From Mycobacterium sp. ENV421 (GTDB lineage Bacteria > Actinomycetota > Actinomycetes > Mycobacteriales > Mycobacteriaceae), in assembly GCF_002887815.1 (NCBI RefSeq), contig NZ_PDHO01000035.1:1-42838 (forward strand): a stretch of 42,838 nt of DNA, written 5' to 3'. The notes below the pieces were generated by a model. It saw only the letters and a program-made list of their open reading frames with translations, ran no database searches and was not told where the DNA came from. Numbering within the stretch: the stretch's first letter is position 1; the number at the start of each line of letters is the position of its first letter. Shown in pieces: positions 14,870-22,643 of the stretch. A program made the position numbers and the translations under genes.

Positions 14870-15838
14870 ATGGATCACGACTACGAGCAGATGAAGCGCG
14901 ACGCGGAGCCCTACATCAGGTTCGAGAAGGATCTCGCTAATCGCATTGCTTACATCACCTTTGACCGCCCTGCCGAACTCAACTCGACCACCATGGGGAT
15001 GCGGCAGAACTTCGCCGACATGATCCACAAGTGCAACGTCGACGACGATGTGAAGGTCGTGGTGATCCGCGGTGAAGGCAACGACTTCGGCAGCGGTGGC
15101 GACCTGCCGGAACAGCGCGAGATGCTGGAGAATCCGGGAACATCTCTGCTGCATGAACTTTCGATCAACGACGACAGCGTGAAGTACCCGCCCGGTGACT
15201 CCTACCGATACCTGTACACACTCACCGACCACTACGCCAAGGCCCGCGCGGGAAATCGGCCGCTGCAGGAGTGCAAGAAGGTCACCATCGTGGAAGCGAA
15301 GGGCTACTGCTACGGCTGGCACTTCTACCAGGCCGGTGACGCCGACCTGGTGGTGTCCTCCGACGATGCCCTGTTTGGTCACCCCGCATTCCGCTATGTC
15401 GGCTGGGGCCCCCGCCTGTGGTGGTGGGCCGAAACCATGGGCCTGCGGAAGTTCTCCGAAATGCTCTTCACCGGAAGGCCTTTCACTGCCGCCGAGATGT
15501 ACGACTGCGGCTTCCTCAACAGCGTCGTCCCGCGTGACCAGCTCGAGGCGGAGACATTGAAGTACGCGATGGCGTGCTCGAAGACGCGGCCCACCGACAC
15601 AGTCGTCGTACAGAAGACGTTCCTCGAGCTCTACAAGCAGCACAAGGGCGAGTACTTCGGCAGCCTTCTCACCGGTGTGGTCGAGGGCATGTTACCGATG
15701 ATGACCAACGACCGGGACAATTATCCGGACCTGACCGAGGGCACGTTCGAGAAGGGCCTCAACAACGTGGTCAAGGACAACGACCTCAACTTTCCGCCAG
15801 AGTGGCGGTTGAGCCACTCCGGGCGGAAGAAGCCCTGA
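14870..15838 (+). CDS. Enoyl-CoA hydratase/isomerase family protein, divergent
   Basis: A 322-residue crotonase-fold protein, longer than the usual 255-270. The first oxyanion-hole segment reads IRGEGNDFGSGGDL and the second KGYCYGWHFYQAGDADLV. The two catalytic Glu of true hydratases are not found: the GGGxEL position is GWHFYQ, and the FGxPE position reads FGHPAF. It is therefore likely to do different CoA chemistry (isomerase, hydrolase or lyase). ATG 14870 has AGGAG upstream. It is convergent with the TetR gene at 15849 and shares an operator pattern with it, which ties it to the P450 operon as a probable pathway member. Confidence 0.82.
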   Translation: MDHDYEQMKRDAEPYIRFEKDLANRIAYITFDRPAELNSTTMGMRQNFADMIHKCNVDDDVKVVVIRGEGNDFGSGGDLPEQREMLENPGTSLLHELSINDDSVKYPPGDSYRYLYTLTDHYAKARAGNRPLQECKKVTIVEAKGYCYGWHFYQAGDADLVVSSDDALFGHPAFRYVGWGPRLWWWAETMGLRKFSEMLFTGRPFTAAEMYDCGFLNSVVPRDQLEAETLKYAMACSKTRPTDTVVVQKTFLELYKQHKGEYFGSLLTGVVEGMLPMMTNDRDNYPDLTEGTFEKGLNNVVKDNDLNFPPEWRLSHSGRKKP

Positions 15839-15848
15839 CCTGGACGGC

Positions 15849-16499
15849 TCACGGCGCCTCGTCGGGGGCAGCCCACAGGCCCACCAACGCGTCGACCAAC
15901 TCCTCACCGACCACCAGCCAGCTCGAATTCGCTGACGTCGCGCCGGTCGCTCGCTCACCCTCGATCTCGGCGCAGGTGTGCATCAACAGGTTTCGCGCCA
16001 TCGTCCACCGAATCACCCGCACGCGCTTCGGGCGAGCCGGCAGGCACCGATTGATCCCACGCACTGTTTTGAGCATCCGCTCCGAGGTCATCGCGTACGA
16101 CCCCACCAACTCCCGGCAGGCTGGGTCGGCCATCACCTGCGCCGCGAACCGCGCATAGGTGGTGGACGGTCCGAGGGCGTGCAGGTGTTCGGTCAACGGA
16201 TGGACCAGGACGCCGATCCAATCCCGCAGCTGGGGATTAGGCGGCATCCCCGCCAGCTTGCCGCGACGGATCTCGTCGATCGCCGCATGGTGCCGGGCCT
16301 CGATCGCGCGCAGCAGATCCGCTCGAGAACCGAAGTGGTAGCAGGCGGCCGCGTTGTTCCCCTGACCGGCCGCATCGCTGATCTGCCGGTTCGACACCCC
16401 ATACAAGCCGTTCTCGGCGAAAAGACGCTCGGCGGCCACCAACAGCGCGTCACGCGTGATCGACGACCGGTCAGTGCGAGGGTCCCTGGCAGAGCTCAC
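15849..16499 (-). CDS. TetR/AcrR family transcriptional regulator
   Basis: A 216-residue TetR repressor with helix-turn-helix around residues 14-60 (ITRDALLVAAERLFAENG, then NRQISDAAGQGNNAAACYHFGS). It starts with GTG 16499, 41 bp after the end of the P450 gene on the same strand, so it is the last gene of the P450 operon or has its own promoter. The inverted repeat at 16526-16545 lies just upstream and matches the one before the crotonase gene, arguing for autoregulation and control of that gene. The C-terminal domain resembles the TetR_C group with a long helical ligand pocket. Confidence 0.87.
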   Translation of the reverse strand: MSSARDPRTDRSSITRDALLVAAERLFAENGLYGVSNRQISDAAGQGNNAAACYHFGSRADLLRAIEARHHAAIDEIRRGKLAGMPPNPQLRDWIGVLVHPLTEHLHALGPSTTYARFAAQVMADPACRELVGSYAMTSERMLKTVRGINRCLPARPKRVRVIRWTMARNLLMHTCAEIEGERATGATSANSSWLVVGEELVDALVGLWAAPDEAP

Positions 16500-16523
16500 C
16501 GCAGTCAGTCAACACACAGCCGG

Positions 16524-16546
16524 AAAGTAAATCAAGGTGTTTACTG
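16524..16546. promoter_or_regulatory. Inverted repeat operator upstream of TetR gene
   Basis: AGTAAA (16526-16531) and TTTACT (16540-16545) are perfect arms with an 8-nt spacer. The same AAAGTAAAT-N7-TTTAYTG pattern is at 14756-14778. The site overlaps the last codons of the P450 gene and lies 25-47 bp upstream of the TetR start. Confidence 0.68.
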
Positions 16547-17773
16547 GCACACCTGGACCGGCACGTTGTTCCAGCCCCACTGGAAGCTCGACGGCGGCCG
16601 GTGGGCGCGGTCGGCGTCGATCTGGTAGTCCGGGACGCGACGCAGCCACTCCTGCAGCAGCACCGCGATCTCCAGTCGCGCCATGTGATAGCCCAAACAG
16701 AAATGCTGGCCCCGGCCGAACGCCAGCGACCGCTCGATCGGACGGTCCCAGCGGAACACTTCCGGCTCGCCGAACTCGCGCTCGTCGCGGTTCGCCGAAG
16801 CCAACAAAGTGATGATGCGCTGGCCCGGCTGGATGGTGGTGTCGTGGATGGTGAAGGGCTTGCGCACCGTCCGGGCGAACCACTGCGCGGGAGCGCAGTA
16901 GCGGATGATCTCCTCGCGGGCCACCGGCACGTTGGCCGCCGGATCTGCCCGCACCGCCGCGAGCTGATCGGGGTGGCGCAGCAGTTCCCACAAGCCGTGC
17001 GCGACGATCTTGGGCACCGTCTCCGTACCGCCGATGAATACACCCAACATCTGGACCGCCACTTCGCTGTCGGTGAGCGCCGATCCGTCAGGCAGCCGGT
17101 AGGCCAGCAGGTTCTCGACGATCGGCAGGGGGCCGGGGAACTCTCCGGCGCGGACCTGCTGCACCACCGGGATCAGGTACTCGAGGTACCCCGGCCTGGC
17201 GTTGGCCACCTCGACGCCGCTGCCGGGCTCCGCCAGGCTGCCGGCGTTGACTGTGGCCAGCACGTCGGCGGCCAATTCGGTTGGCAGTCCGACCAATTCG
17301 CACACCACGGAGGCGGCGACGATTCCGCCGTACTCCTGGGTGAGGTCGAAGCTGCCCCGTGGCAGCAGTTCGTCGAGACGCTCGTTCGCCAGTTCCCGAA
17401 TCCGGTCCTGCCATGCGGCGACCGACTTCGGCCGGAATTGCGCCGCCGTGCAGCGCCGGACGTCATCATAGAGTGGCGCGTCGAAGTTGGCGTGGAACGG
17501 CAGCGGATGCAGTGGCGGATCGGCGACCGGACCGTGATTGCGGTGTGCCAGTACCGCCGCCGCGGGCAGGGTTCCCTCGGATGCGACGAACGTGCCGTCA
17601 TTGATCGCCAGCACGTTCCAGACGTCGTCGAACCTGGACAACGCATAGGTGTCGAGTTCGTCGACGTAGTACACCGGGTGGTGGTCCCGCAGGGTCCGGT
17701 AGTACGGCCGCGGGTCGGCCATCACCGCCGGATCGAACGGACTGTACGAGAAGTCCTGAATCACACCCATCAT
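16541..17773 (-). CDS. Cytochrome P450
   Basis: A 410-residue bacterial P450, a soluble haem-thiolate monooxygenase using ferredoxin electrons. The I-helix oxygen-activation motif reads GVFIGGTETVPK, the K-helix ExxR is EEIIRYCAP, and the haem loop is FGRGQHFCLGYHMARLE with the axial Cys. The start region is ATGATG at 17773-17768; the upstream stop TGA overlaps it, giving translational coupling. The frame is open further upstream but reads as shadow. It is the second P450 in an operon with a ferredoxin and an unknown protein. The substrate is probably a terpenoid, steroid or alkyl compound; this is inference only. Confidence 0.9.
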   Translation of the reverse strand: MMGVIQDFSYSPFDPAVMADPRPYYRTLRDHHPVYYVDELDTYALSRFDDVWNVLAINDGTFVASEGTLPAAAVLAHRNHGPVADPPLHPLPFHANFDAPLYDDVRRCTAAQFRPKSVAAWQDRIRELANERLDELLPRGSFDLTQEYGGIVAASVVCELVGLPTELAADVLATVNAGSLAEPGSGVEVANARPGYLEYLIPVVQQVRAGEFPGPLPIVENLLAYRLPDGSALTDSEVAVQMLGVFIGGTETVPKIVAHGLWELLRHPDQLAAVRADPAANVPVAREEIIRYCAPAQWFARTVRKPFTIHDTTIQPGQRIITLLASANRDEREFGEPEVFRWDRPIERSLAFGRGQHFCLGYHMARLEIAVLLQEWLRRVPDYQIDADRAHRPPSSFQWGWNNVPVQVCQ

Positions 17774-18474
17774 CGGAGCGGGGAGGGCGGCAGGGCCTGC
17801 AGGATGGAGTCCTCCCACCCGTCACGCAGCGCGGGCGCGACGCTCATCCACGTGACGATCTCGGCCGGCGGGCTGTCCTTCCACGACGGGTAGTGGTTTT
17901 CGAAGCAGTCCCAGTCCCCGTCGAGCGCCCAGTAGTGGATCACCTCGTTGAACCGGAAGGTCGTGATGAAGGAGCCGAGCCACCGCTTGCCGGTGCGCTC
18001 CGACCACGGGACGTACAGCCGTTCCAGCTCGCGGATGTAGTCGTCCTGCTTGCCCGGTTTGGTCTGCATGATCTCCTGGATCACCAGTCCGGCAGTGAAT
18101 TTCGAGTCCTTGAGCTCCGCCAGCGGACGGTTACCGCGCCCGGCGTACATGATCCGGCCCTCCCCCGACGCGCCGGCACCGCCGAGATAATCCGCCCACT
18201 CGGCGGCGGTCTCGCGATGGCTGCCGCCGGGTGCTTGCGCCCTGCCGATCCGGGCATAGTCGGCGAACGCGTCGATCTCCCAGATGATCGTCACCTGCGG
18301 CCAGTGTCCGTTGTACGGCGTGGTCTCCCAGATCGAGAACAGCCGCGCCCCAAGCTGTTCCATCATCGGCTGGTACACACCGGTGAACTTCTCGGTGAAC
18401 CGGTCGCTGCGCTCGGAGCCCAGCGCGATGGTCTCGTGCAGGTACAACAAGGTGTGGCTGAAGTACTTCTTCAC
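17770..18474 (-). CDS. Unknown protein between ferredoxin and P450 (possible NIPSNAP-like fold)
   Basis: A 234-residue protein without a recognised catalytic motif. It seems to contain two similar halves, each with a predicted strand-helix pattern and aromatic-rich segments: LYLHETIALGSERSDRF ... TIIWEIDAFADYAR, and GLVIQEIMQTKPGKQDDYI ... IHYWALDGDWDCFENH. This layout resembles dimeric alpha-beta barrel proteins such as NIPSNAP, but the resemblance is weak. No signal peptide or membrane segment is visible. It starts 3 bp after the ferredoxin stop and overlaps the P450 start, so it is made together with the electron-transfer partners and may be a pathway enzyme or accessory factor. Confidence 0.75.
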   Translation of the reverse strand: MKKYFSHTLLYLHETIALGSERSDRFTEKFTGVYQPMMEQLGARLFSIWETTPYNGHWPQVTIIWEIDAFADYARIGRAQAPGGSHRETAAEWADYLGGAGASGEGRIMYAGRGNRPLAELKDSKFTAGLVIQEIMQTKPGKQDDYIRELERLYVPWSERTGKRWLGSFITTFRFNEVIHYWALDGDWDCFENHYPSWKDSPPAEIVTWMSVAPALRDGWEDSILQALPPSPLR

Positions 18475-18477
18475 CGG

Positions 18478-18672
18478 TCAGTCCTCGATCAGGGCCAGCG
18501 CCGCGGCGGGACACTGGGTGACGGCCTGCTGCATCCGCGCCCGGTCCTCCTGCGGCCGCGCGTCACCGTGGATGCGGACACTGCCGTCGTCGTCGACCTC
18601 GAAAACATCCTCGGCGATCGTCTCGCAGATTCCGTGCCCGGTGCACTTGGTCAGGTCCACTTCGATACGCAT
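18478..18672 (-). CDS. [3Fe-4S]-type ferredoxin, His-containing motif
   Basis: A 64-residue ferredoxin that would pass electrons from a reductase to the adjacent P450s. Ligand motif C10-TG-H13-GI-C16 and C54-P55: the position of the second Cys is His, as in many mycobacterial P450-linked ferredoxins, consistent with a [3Fe-4S] cluster. ATG 18672 gives the usual family N-terminus (MRIEVDLTKC). An alternative GTG at 18690 overlaps the P450 stop by 4 bp and would add six residues. No reductase gene is nearby. Confidence 0.88.
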   Translation of the reverse strand: MRIEVDLTKCTGHGICETIAEDVFEVDDDGSVRIHGDARPQEDRARMQQAVTQCPAAALALIED

Positions 18673-18686
18673 ACCCTGCCTCACGC

Positions 18687-19934
18687 TCACCGCACGAACG
18701 CCGGGAGCCGCTTGATCCCGTGCACGAAACTACTCAGCAGATAATCGGGCTCGCCGAGCTCGACGTCGACCCGGAACAGCAACTCCCGGAACAGATTCCG
18801 CAGCTCGGTCCGGGCCAACTGGTTGCCGAGGCAGAAGTGTGGGCCGCCGCCGCCGAAACCCAGGTGCGGGTTCGGCGAACGCTGCAGGTCGAACGCGTCC
18901 GGCCGGTCGAAGGCGGCGGCGTCGCGGTTCGCCGAACAGTAGAACAATACGACCTTGTCGCCGGCGTTCAGCTGCTGGCCGGCGAGCTCGGTGTCGTGCG
19001 CGACGAATCGGGCGAACTGCAGCACCGGCGTCGACCAGCGGATGAACTCCTCGACCGCCGGTCCGATCCGGCCGTCGAAATCGGCTATCAGCCAGGCGCG
19101 CTGGTCCGGGTTCGCCGCCAGCGCCAGCATGGCGTGCGAGGTCGTCTGCTTGGTGGTGTCGTTGCCCGCCGACGCCAGCAGCACCAGGAACGCGCCGACC
19201 TCCTCGTCGGTGAGCCGGTGCCCGTCGACTTCGGCGTTGACGATGCTGGTCATCAAGTCGTCGCCCGGATGCCGACGGCGGAACTTCGCCAACTCAATGC
19301 CGGTGCCCGCCAACAGGAACATCTCGTTGACGGTCGCCTCGGCGCGCTCCTCGATCGTGGCGTACTCGTCGTCGCTCATGGAGAACAGTTTCTCGGCGGC
19401 CTTGGCCACCGCTTCGCGATCGGAGTTCGGCACGCCCAGCATCTCCGAGATCGTCATCATCGGCAGTCGCGCCGAGCACGCCGCGACGAAGTCCACCTCA
19501 CCGGCGCCGACCAGTTCGTCGACCACGGTGGCCGCGTTCTTGCGAACCTGCTCGTCGATCTGGGCGACGTTGCGCGGGGTGAATGCGGAGCTGATGAGCC
19601 GGCGATACACCGTGTGCTGCGGCGGATCCATCATCAGGAAGAACGTGGCGATCCGCTGGATGTCGGCGGGCATCGGGTCCAGCGCGATGCCCTGCGCGGA
19701 ACTGAACAGCTCCGGATGCAGGCTGGCATGGACGATGTCGGCGCGCCGGGTCAACGCCCAGAAGCCGGGCTCTTCCATCGGGAACAGCGAGGGAAACGGC
19801 TCGTGCCAGGTGAGTCCGTCGGTGGCCCGCAGAGCGGCGAAGGTCTGCTCGCGGGCGTCGAAGGTCTGGCCCCAGAATCGCCGCGACGTGATGTCGTGGG
19901 GGCTGTACCCACGCTGGTCCGCCGACACGTGCAC
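18687..19934 (-). CDS. Cytochrome P450
   Basis: A 415-residue P450. The I-helix reads LASAGNDTTKQT, the K-helix motif is VEEFIRWSTPV, and the haem loop is GFGGGGPHFCLGNQLARTE with the Cys ligand. The segment MMDPPQHTVYRRLISSAFTPR is typical of mycobacterial P450s of the sterol/alkyl group. GTG 19934 (or GTG 19928) is taken as the start; the frame stays open into the divergent TetR gene but that portion is not P450 sequence. It is the first gene of the P450-ferredoxin-unknown-P450-TetR operon and diverges from the TetR at 20034. Confidence 0.88.
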   Translation of the reverse strand: MHVSADQRGYSPHDITSRRFWGQTFDAREQTFAALRATDGLTWHEPFPSLFPMEEPGFWALTRRADIVHASLHPELFSSAQGIALDPMPADIQRIATFFLMMDPPQHTVYRRLISSAFTPRNVAQIDEQVRKNAATVVDELVGAGEVDFVAACSARLPMMTISEMLGVPNSDREAVAKAAEKLFSMSDDEYATIEERAEATVNEMFLLAGTGIELAKFRRRHPGDDLMTSIVNAEVDGHRLTDEEVGAFLVLLASAGNDTTKQTTSHAMLALAANPDQRAWLIADFDGRIGPAVEEFIRWSTPVLQFARFVAHDTELAGQQLNAGDKVVLFYCSANRDAAAFDRPDAFDLQRSPNPHLGFGGGGPHFCLGNQLARTELRNLFRELLFRVDVELGEPDYLLSSFVHGIKRLPAFVR

Positions 19935-20033
19935 AGCGTGACACTTTGACCAGTATTTGTAAAGACAGTGTTTTCGGTCCCGGATGTGCGAACTCCGCGT
20001 GACACCCGGGCCTCGACCTGTAATCCTGTACAC

Positions 20034-20579
20034 GTGAGCCCGGCAGGAACCACCGCTGTGATCCCCGACGACGACGAAACCTCGTCGCGGCGGCGCATCC
20101 TCAATGCCACCGCCGAGGTGCTCGCCCGAAGCGGGCAGACCAAGCTCAGTCTCTCCGAGGTCGCTCTTCAGGCCGGCGTCTCCCGCCCGACCCTGTACCG
20201 CTGGTTCGCGTCCAAGACCGAGTTGCTCGACGCATTCGGCGCCTACGAGCGCGAGATGTTCGACACCGGCATCAGCCGGGCCACCGCGGGACTGCGTGGC
20301 ACCGACAAGCTCGACGCGGCACTGCAGTTCATCGTCTCCTACCAGCAGACCTATTCCGGGGTACGGCTCATCGATATCGAGCCCGAGGTGGTGATCGCCC
20401 AGCTGGACCGCATCCTGCCGCTGATGCGGACCCGGCTGCAGAGGCTGTTGAGCGGACCCAACGCAGAGATCAAGGCCGCCACCGCAATTCGTGTCGCGAT
20501 ATCGCACTACGTGGTCCGTAGCGACGACGCCCACCAGTTCCTGGCCCAGCTGCGCCACGCCGTCGGCATCAAACAGTGA
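20034..20579 (+). CDS. TetR/AcrR family transcriptional regulator
   Basis: A 181-residue TetR protein with helix-turn-helix about residues 20-62 (RRRILNATAEVLARSGQ, then SEVALQAGVSRPTLYRWFASK). GTG 20034 is the preferred start; GTG 19968 would extend it with non-family sequence. It diverges from the P450 operon over about 100 bp and overlaps the downstream F420-oxidoreductase by 4 bases (GTGA), so it is translated together with it. It may control both divergent operons. Confidence 0.83.
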   Translation: MSPAGTTAVIPDDDETSSRRRILNATAEVLARSGQTKLSLSEVALQAGVSRPTLYRWFASKTELLDAFGAYEREMFDTGISRATAGLRGTDKLDAALQFIVSYQQTYSGVRLIDIEPEVVIAQLDRILPLMRTRLQRLLSGPNAEIKAATAIRVAISHYVVRSDDAHQFLAQLRHAVGIKQ

Positions 20580-21511
20580 CCACACCCCTCGACATCGGGG
20601 TCTACGTCCCGCAGATGGGGTTCAGCTACGCCGATGTCCTGCACCGCGCGCAACGCTGCGAGGAACTCGGCATCGGCTCGTTGTGGCTCTACGACCACAT
20701 GTACGGCCCCGGCGTTCCCGGCATCGATTCGCTGGAGGCCTGGACGCTTGCCACCGCTCTGCTGAGCCGCACCGAGCACCTCCGCGTGGGACACATGGTG
20801 CTGTGCAACCAGTTTCGTCACCCCGCTGTGCTGGCCAAGATGGCAACCACGTTGGACCAGATATCGGACGGTCGGCTGGAACTGGGTATCGGCAGCGGAT
20901 CCATCGAAGACGAACACCACCGGCTCGGACTGGACTGGGGCACGTTCGCGCAGCGGTCCGAGCGTCTACAGGAGACGCTGGAGATCCTCACCCAGGCGTT
21001 CGCCGATCAGCGGATCGATTTCAGCGGAACGCATTTCACGGTTCGCGACATGCCCATCAAACCCGGCTCCGTTCAACAGCCACGGCCGCCGATCGTGGTG
21101 GGCGGGTCCGGTGAGAGGTACACCCTGCCGCTGGTGGCCCGCTACGCCGACGTCTGGAACGTGCCCACCTATGCGCTCGGTGAGATGGAACACAAGCTGA
21201 CCGTCCTGCGGGCGATCTGTGAGGACATCGGCCGAGATCCCGGCTCCATTGTGATGTCGGTCGAGGCCGTGCTGGCTCTGGCGCCGGACTCCGCCGCGTT
21301 GGAGAGCGTGCGCCAGATCGCCGAGAAGCGGTTCGGCGGTCGGGGTTTCGGTCTGCACGAAGGCGGGCTCATCGGCACGCCGGCCGCGATCGTCGACCGA
21401 CTGGGCGAACTCCGGGACATGGGCTTCACGCAGGTGGTGTTCTTCACCCACGACCGGGCCTCGGACGCGACCCTCGAGCTGCTGGCCACCGAGGTGCTGC
21501 CAGAGCTCTAG
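20576..21511 (+). CDS. LLM class F420-dependent oxidoreductase
   Basis: A 311-residue luciferase-like oxidoreductase. Characteristic segments are AQRCEELGIGSLWLYDHMYGP, EHLRVGHMVLCNQFRHPAVLAKM, GRLELGIGSGS, IVVGGSGERYTLPLVARYADVWN and the C-terminal GFTQVVFF. Reduced F420 is the likely cofactor. GTG start overlaps the TetR stop. Its TAG stop shares CTAG (21508-21511) with the stop of the convergent alcohol dehydrogenase. Substrate unknown; the setting suggests a step in the same lipid pathway as the P450s. Confidence 0.86.
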   Translation: MTTPLDIGVYVPQMGFSYADVLHRAQRCEELGIGSLWLYDHMYGPGVPGIDSLEAWTLATALLSRTEHLRVGHMVLCNQFRHPAVLAKMATTLDQISDGRLELGIGSGSIEDEHHRLGLDWGTFAQRSERLQETLEILTQAFADQRIDFSGTHFTVRDMPIKPGSVQQPRPPIVVGGSGERYTLPLVARYADVWNVPTYALGEMEHKLTVLRAICEDIGRDPGSIVMSVEAVLALAPDSAALESVRQIAEKRFGGRGFGLHEGGLIGTPAAIVDRLGELRDMGFTQVVFFTHDRASDATLELLATEVLPEL

Positions 21512-22518
21512 GCGAAGGTGATCACGACCTTGTCGGCGGCACCCGGCGTCAGCGCGGTCTGCAGCGCGTCCTGCACATCGCTGAAATCGAAGGTGTGGCT
21601 GACGATCACCGCGTACTTCTCCCAGTTCGCCACGAGATCTCGGGTCACTTCGAAGATCTCGGTGGGATAGCCCATCGATCCGACGACGGTGATCTCGTTG
21701 GCCATGATGTTGATGAAGTCCACCGGCACCGGCTCCTTGTGCACGGCCACCACCCCCAGCCGCGCACCGACCTGTGCTGCCGCCAGCGCAGTGTTGATCA
21801 CCGACGGTGCTCCGGCCGCGTCGAGGTAGATGTCGGTGCCCGATTTGCCCGGCCACATCGCCTCGCCCTTGCCGTGCAACGCGATGAGGCGCCGCGCCAC
21901 ATCCTCGTCGCCGGCGTTGATGACCGAGTCGGCGCCGACGGCGAGTGCCTTGTCCAGCCGCGATCCGATCAGATCCACCACGGTCACGTGGCTGACGCCC
22001 AAAGCCTTGTAGGCGATGGTGGCGCCCAGCCCGATCGGGCCGGCACCGAACACCGCCACTTTGTCCGCCGGTGTGGGTTTGGTCTGATTCACGCCGTGCC
22101 GGGCGACAGCCATCGGCTCGTTGAGGGCGGCGACGTCGAACGGGATGTCGGCCGGGATCACCTCGATGCTCTGCCCGCGCACCGCGTTCTCGACGAGGAG
22201 ATACTCCGCCAGCGCGCCGGTCGCCCCGCCGTTGCCGATGATGCCGCTCGGTGCGCCGATGGGGTTGATCACCACGTGGTCGCCGACGTTGATGCCGGTG
22301 ACCTCGCGGCCGACCTCGACGACCTCCCCCGCCGGTTCATGCCCGAGCGGCATGCGGCCCTGCCGCGGTGGCAGCCCACCCATCGAGATGTACAGCGCGT
22401 CCGAGCCGCAGATTCCGCAGGCTCTGATCTTCACCAACACGTCGGCTGGTCCCACCACCGGGTCGGCGACATCGACGACGTCGGTCTGCCCCGGCCCGGT
22501 GATCATCGTTGCTTTCAT
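21508..22518 (-). CDS. Zinc-type alcohol dehydrogenase (MDR family)
   Basis: A 336-residue medium-chain dehydrogenase/reductase. Catalytic zinc ligands are seen in ACGICGSD (C34) and GHE (H60, E61). The NAD-binding motif is VAVFGAGPIGLGAT. The structural-zinc lobe, normally four Cys between about residues 88 and 110, has none here (NPIGAPSGIIGNGGATGALAEY region), so only a catalytic zinc is predicted. ATG 22518 follows a GAGGAA ribosome-binding site. It diverges from the SDR at 22644. It probably oxidises an alcohol or reduces an aldehyde produced in the neighbouring P450 pathway. Confidence 0.87.
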   Translation of the reverse strand: MKATMITGPGQTDVVDVADPVVGPADVLVKIRACGICGSDALYISMGGLPPRQGRMPLGHEPAGEVVEVGREVTGINVGDHVVINPIGAPSGIIGNGGATGALAEYLLVENAVRGQSIEVIPADIPFDVAALNEPMAVARHGVNQTKPTPADKVAVFGAGPIGLGATIAYKALGVSHVTVVDLIGSRLDKALAVGADSVINAGDEDVARRLIALHGKGEAMWPGKSGTDIYLDAAGAPSVINTALAAAQVGARLGVVAVHKEPVPVDFINIMANEITVVGSMGYPTEIFEVTRDLVANWEKYAVIVSHTFDFSDVQDALQTALTPGAADKVVITFA

Positions 22519-22589
22519 CTGTTCCTCACAGACCAACTCGCACAATGCTTTTCGGCTATTCGACGGTTGACACCGGCGGTGCCGCACCC

Positions 22590-22608
22590 TACCGTAACCG
22601 TCATGGTA
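22590..22608. promoter_or_regulatory. Imperfect palindrome between ADH and SDR genes
   Basis: TACCGTAACCGTCATGGTA matches its own reverse complement in 7 of 9 pairs. It lies 72-90 bp upstream of the ADH start and about 36 bp before the SDR start. A plausible operator for the TetR at 23445. Confidence 0.45.
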
Positions 22609-22643
22609 AGGCACACGGCCGCAGGGCTGTCCCTGTTCTCCCG

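Noticed and set aside
19941..19971. ACACT...AGTGT inverted repeat between P450 and TetR genes
   Set aside because: Only the outer 5 bp and one inner pair match over 31 bp. Too weak to call an operator, though the AT-rich patch probably holds promoters.
19997..20005. GCGTGACAC direct repeat (also at 19936-19944)
   Set aside because: A 9-mer seen twice in 70 bp without symmetry. No functional inference possible.
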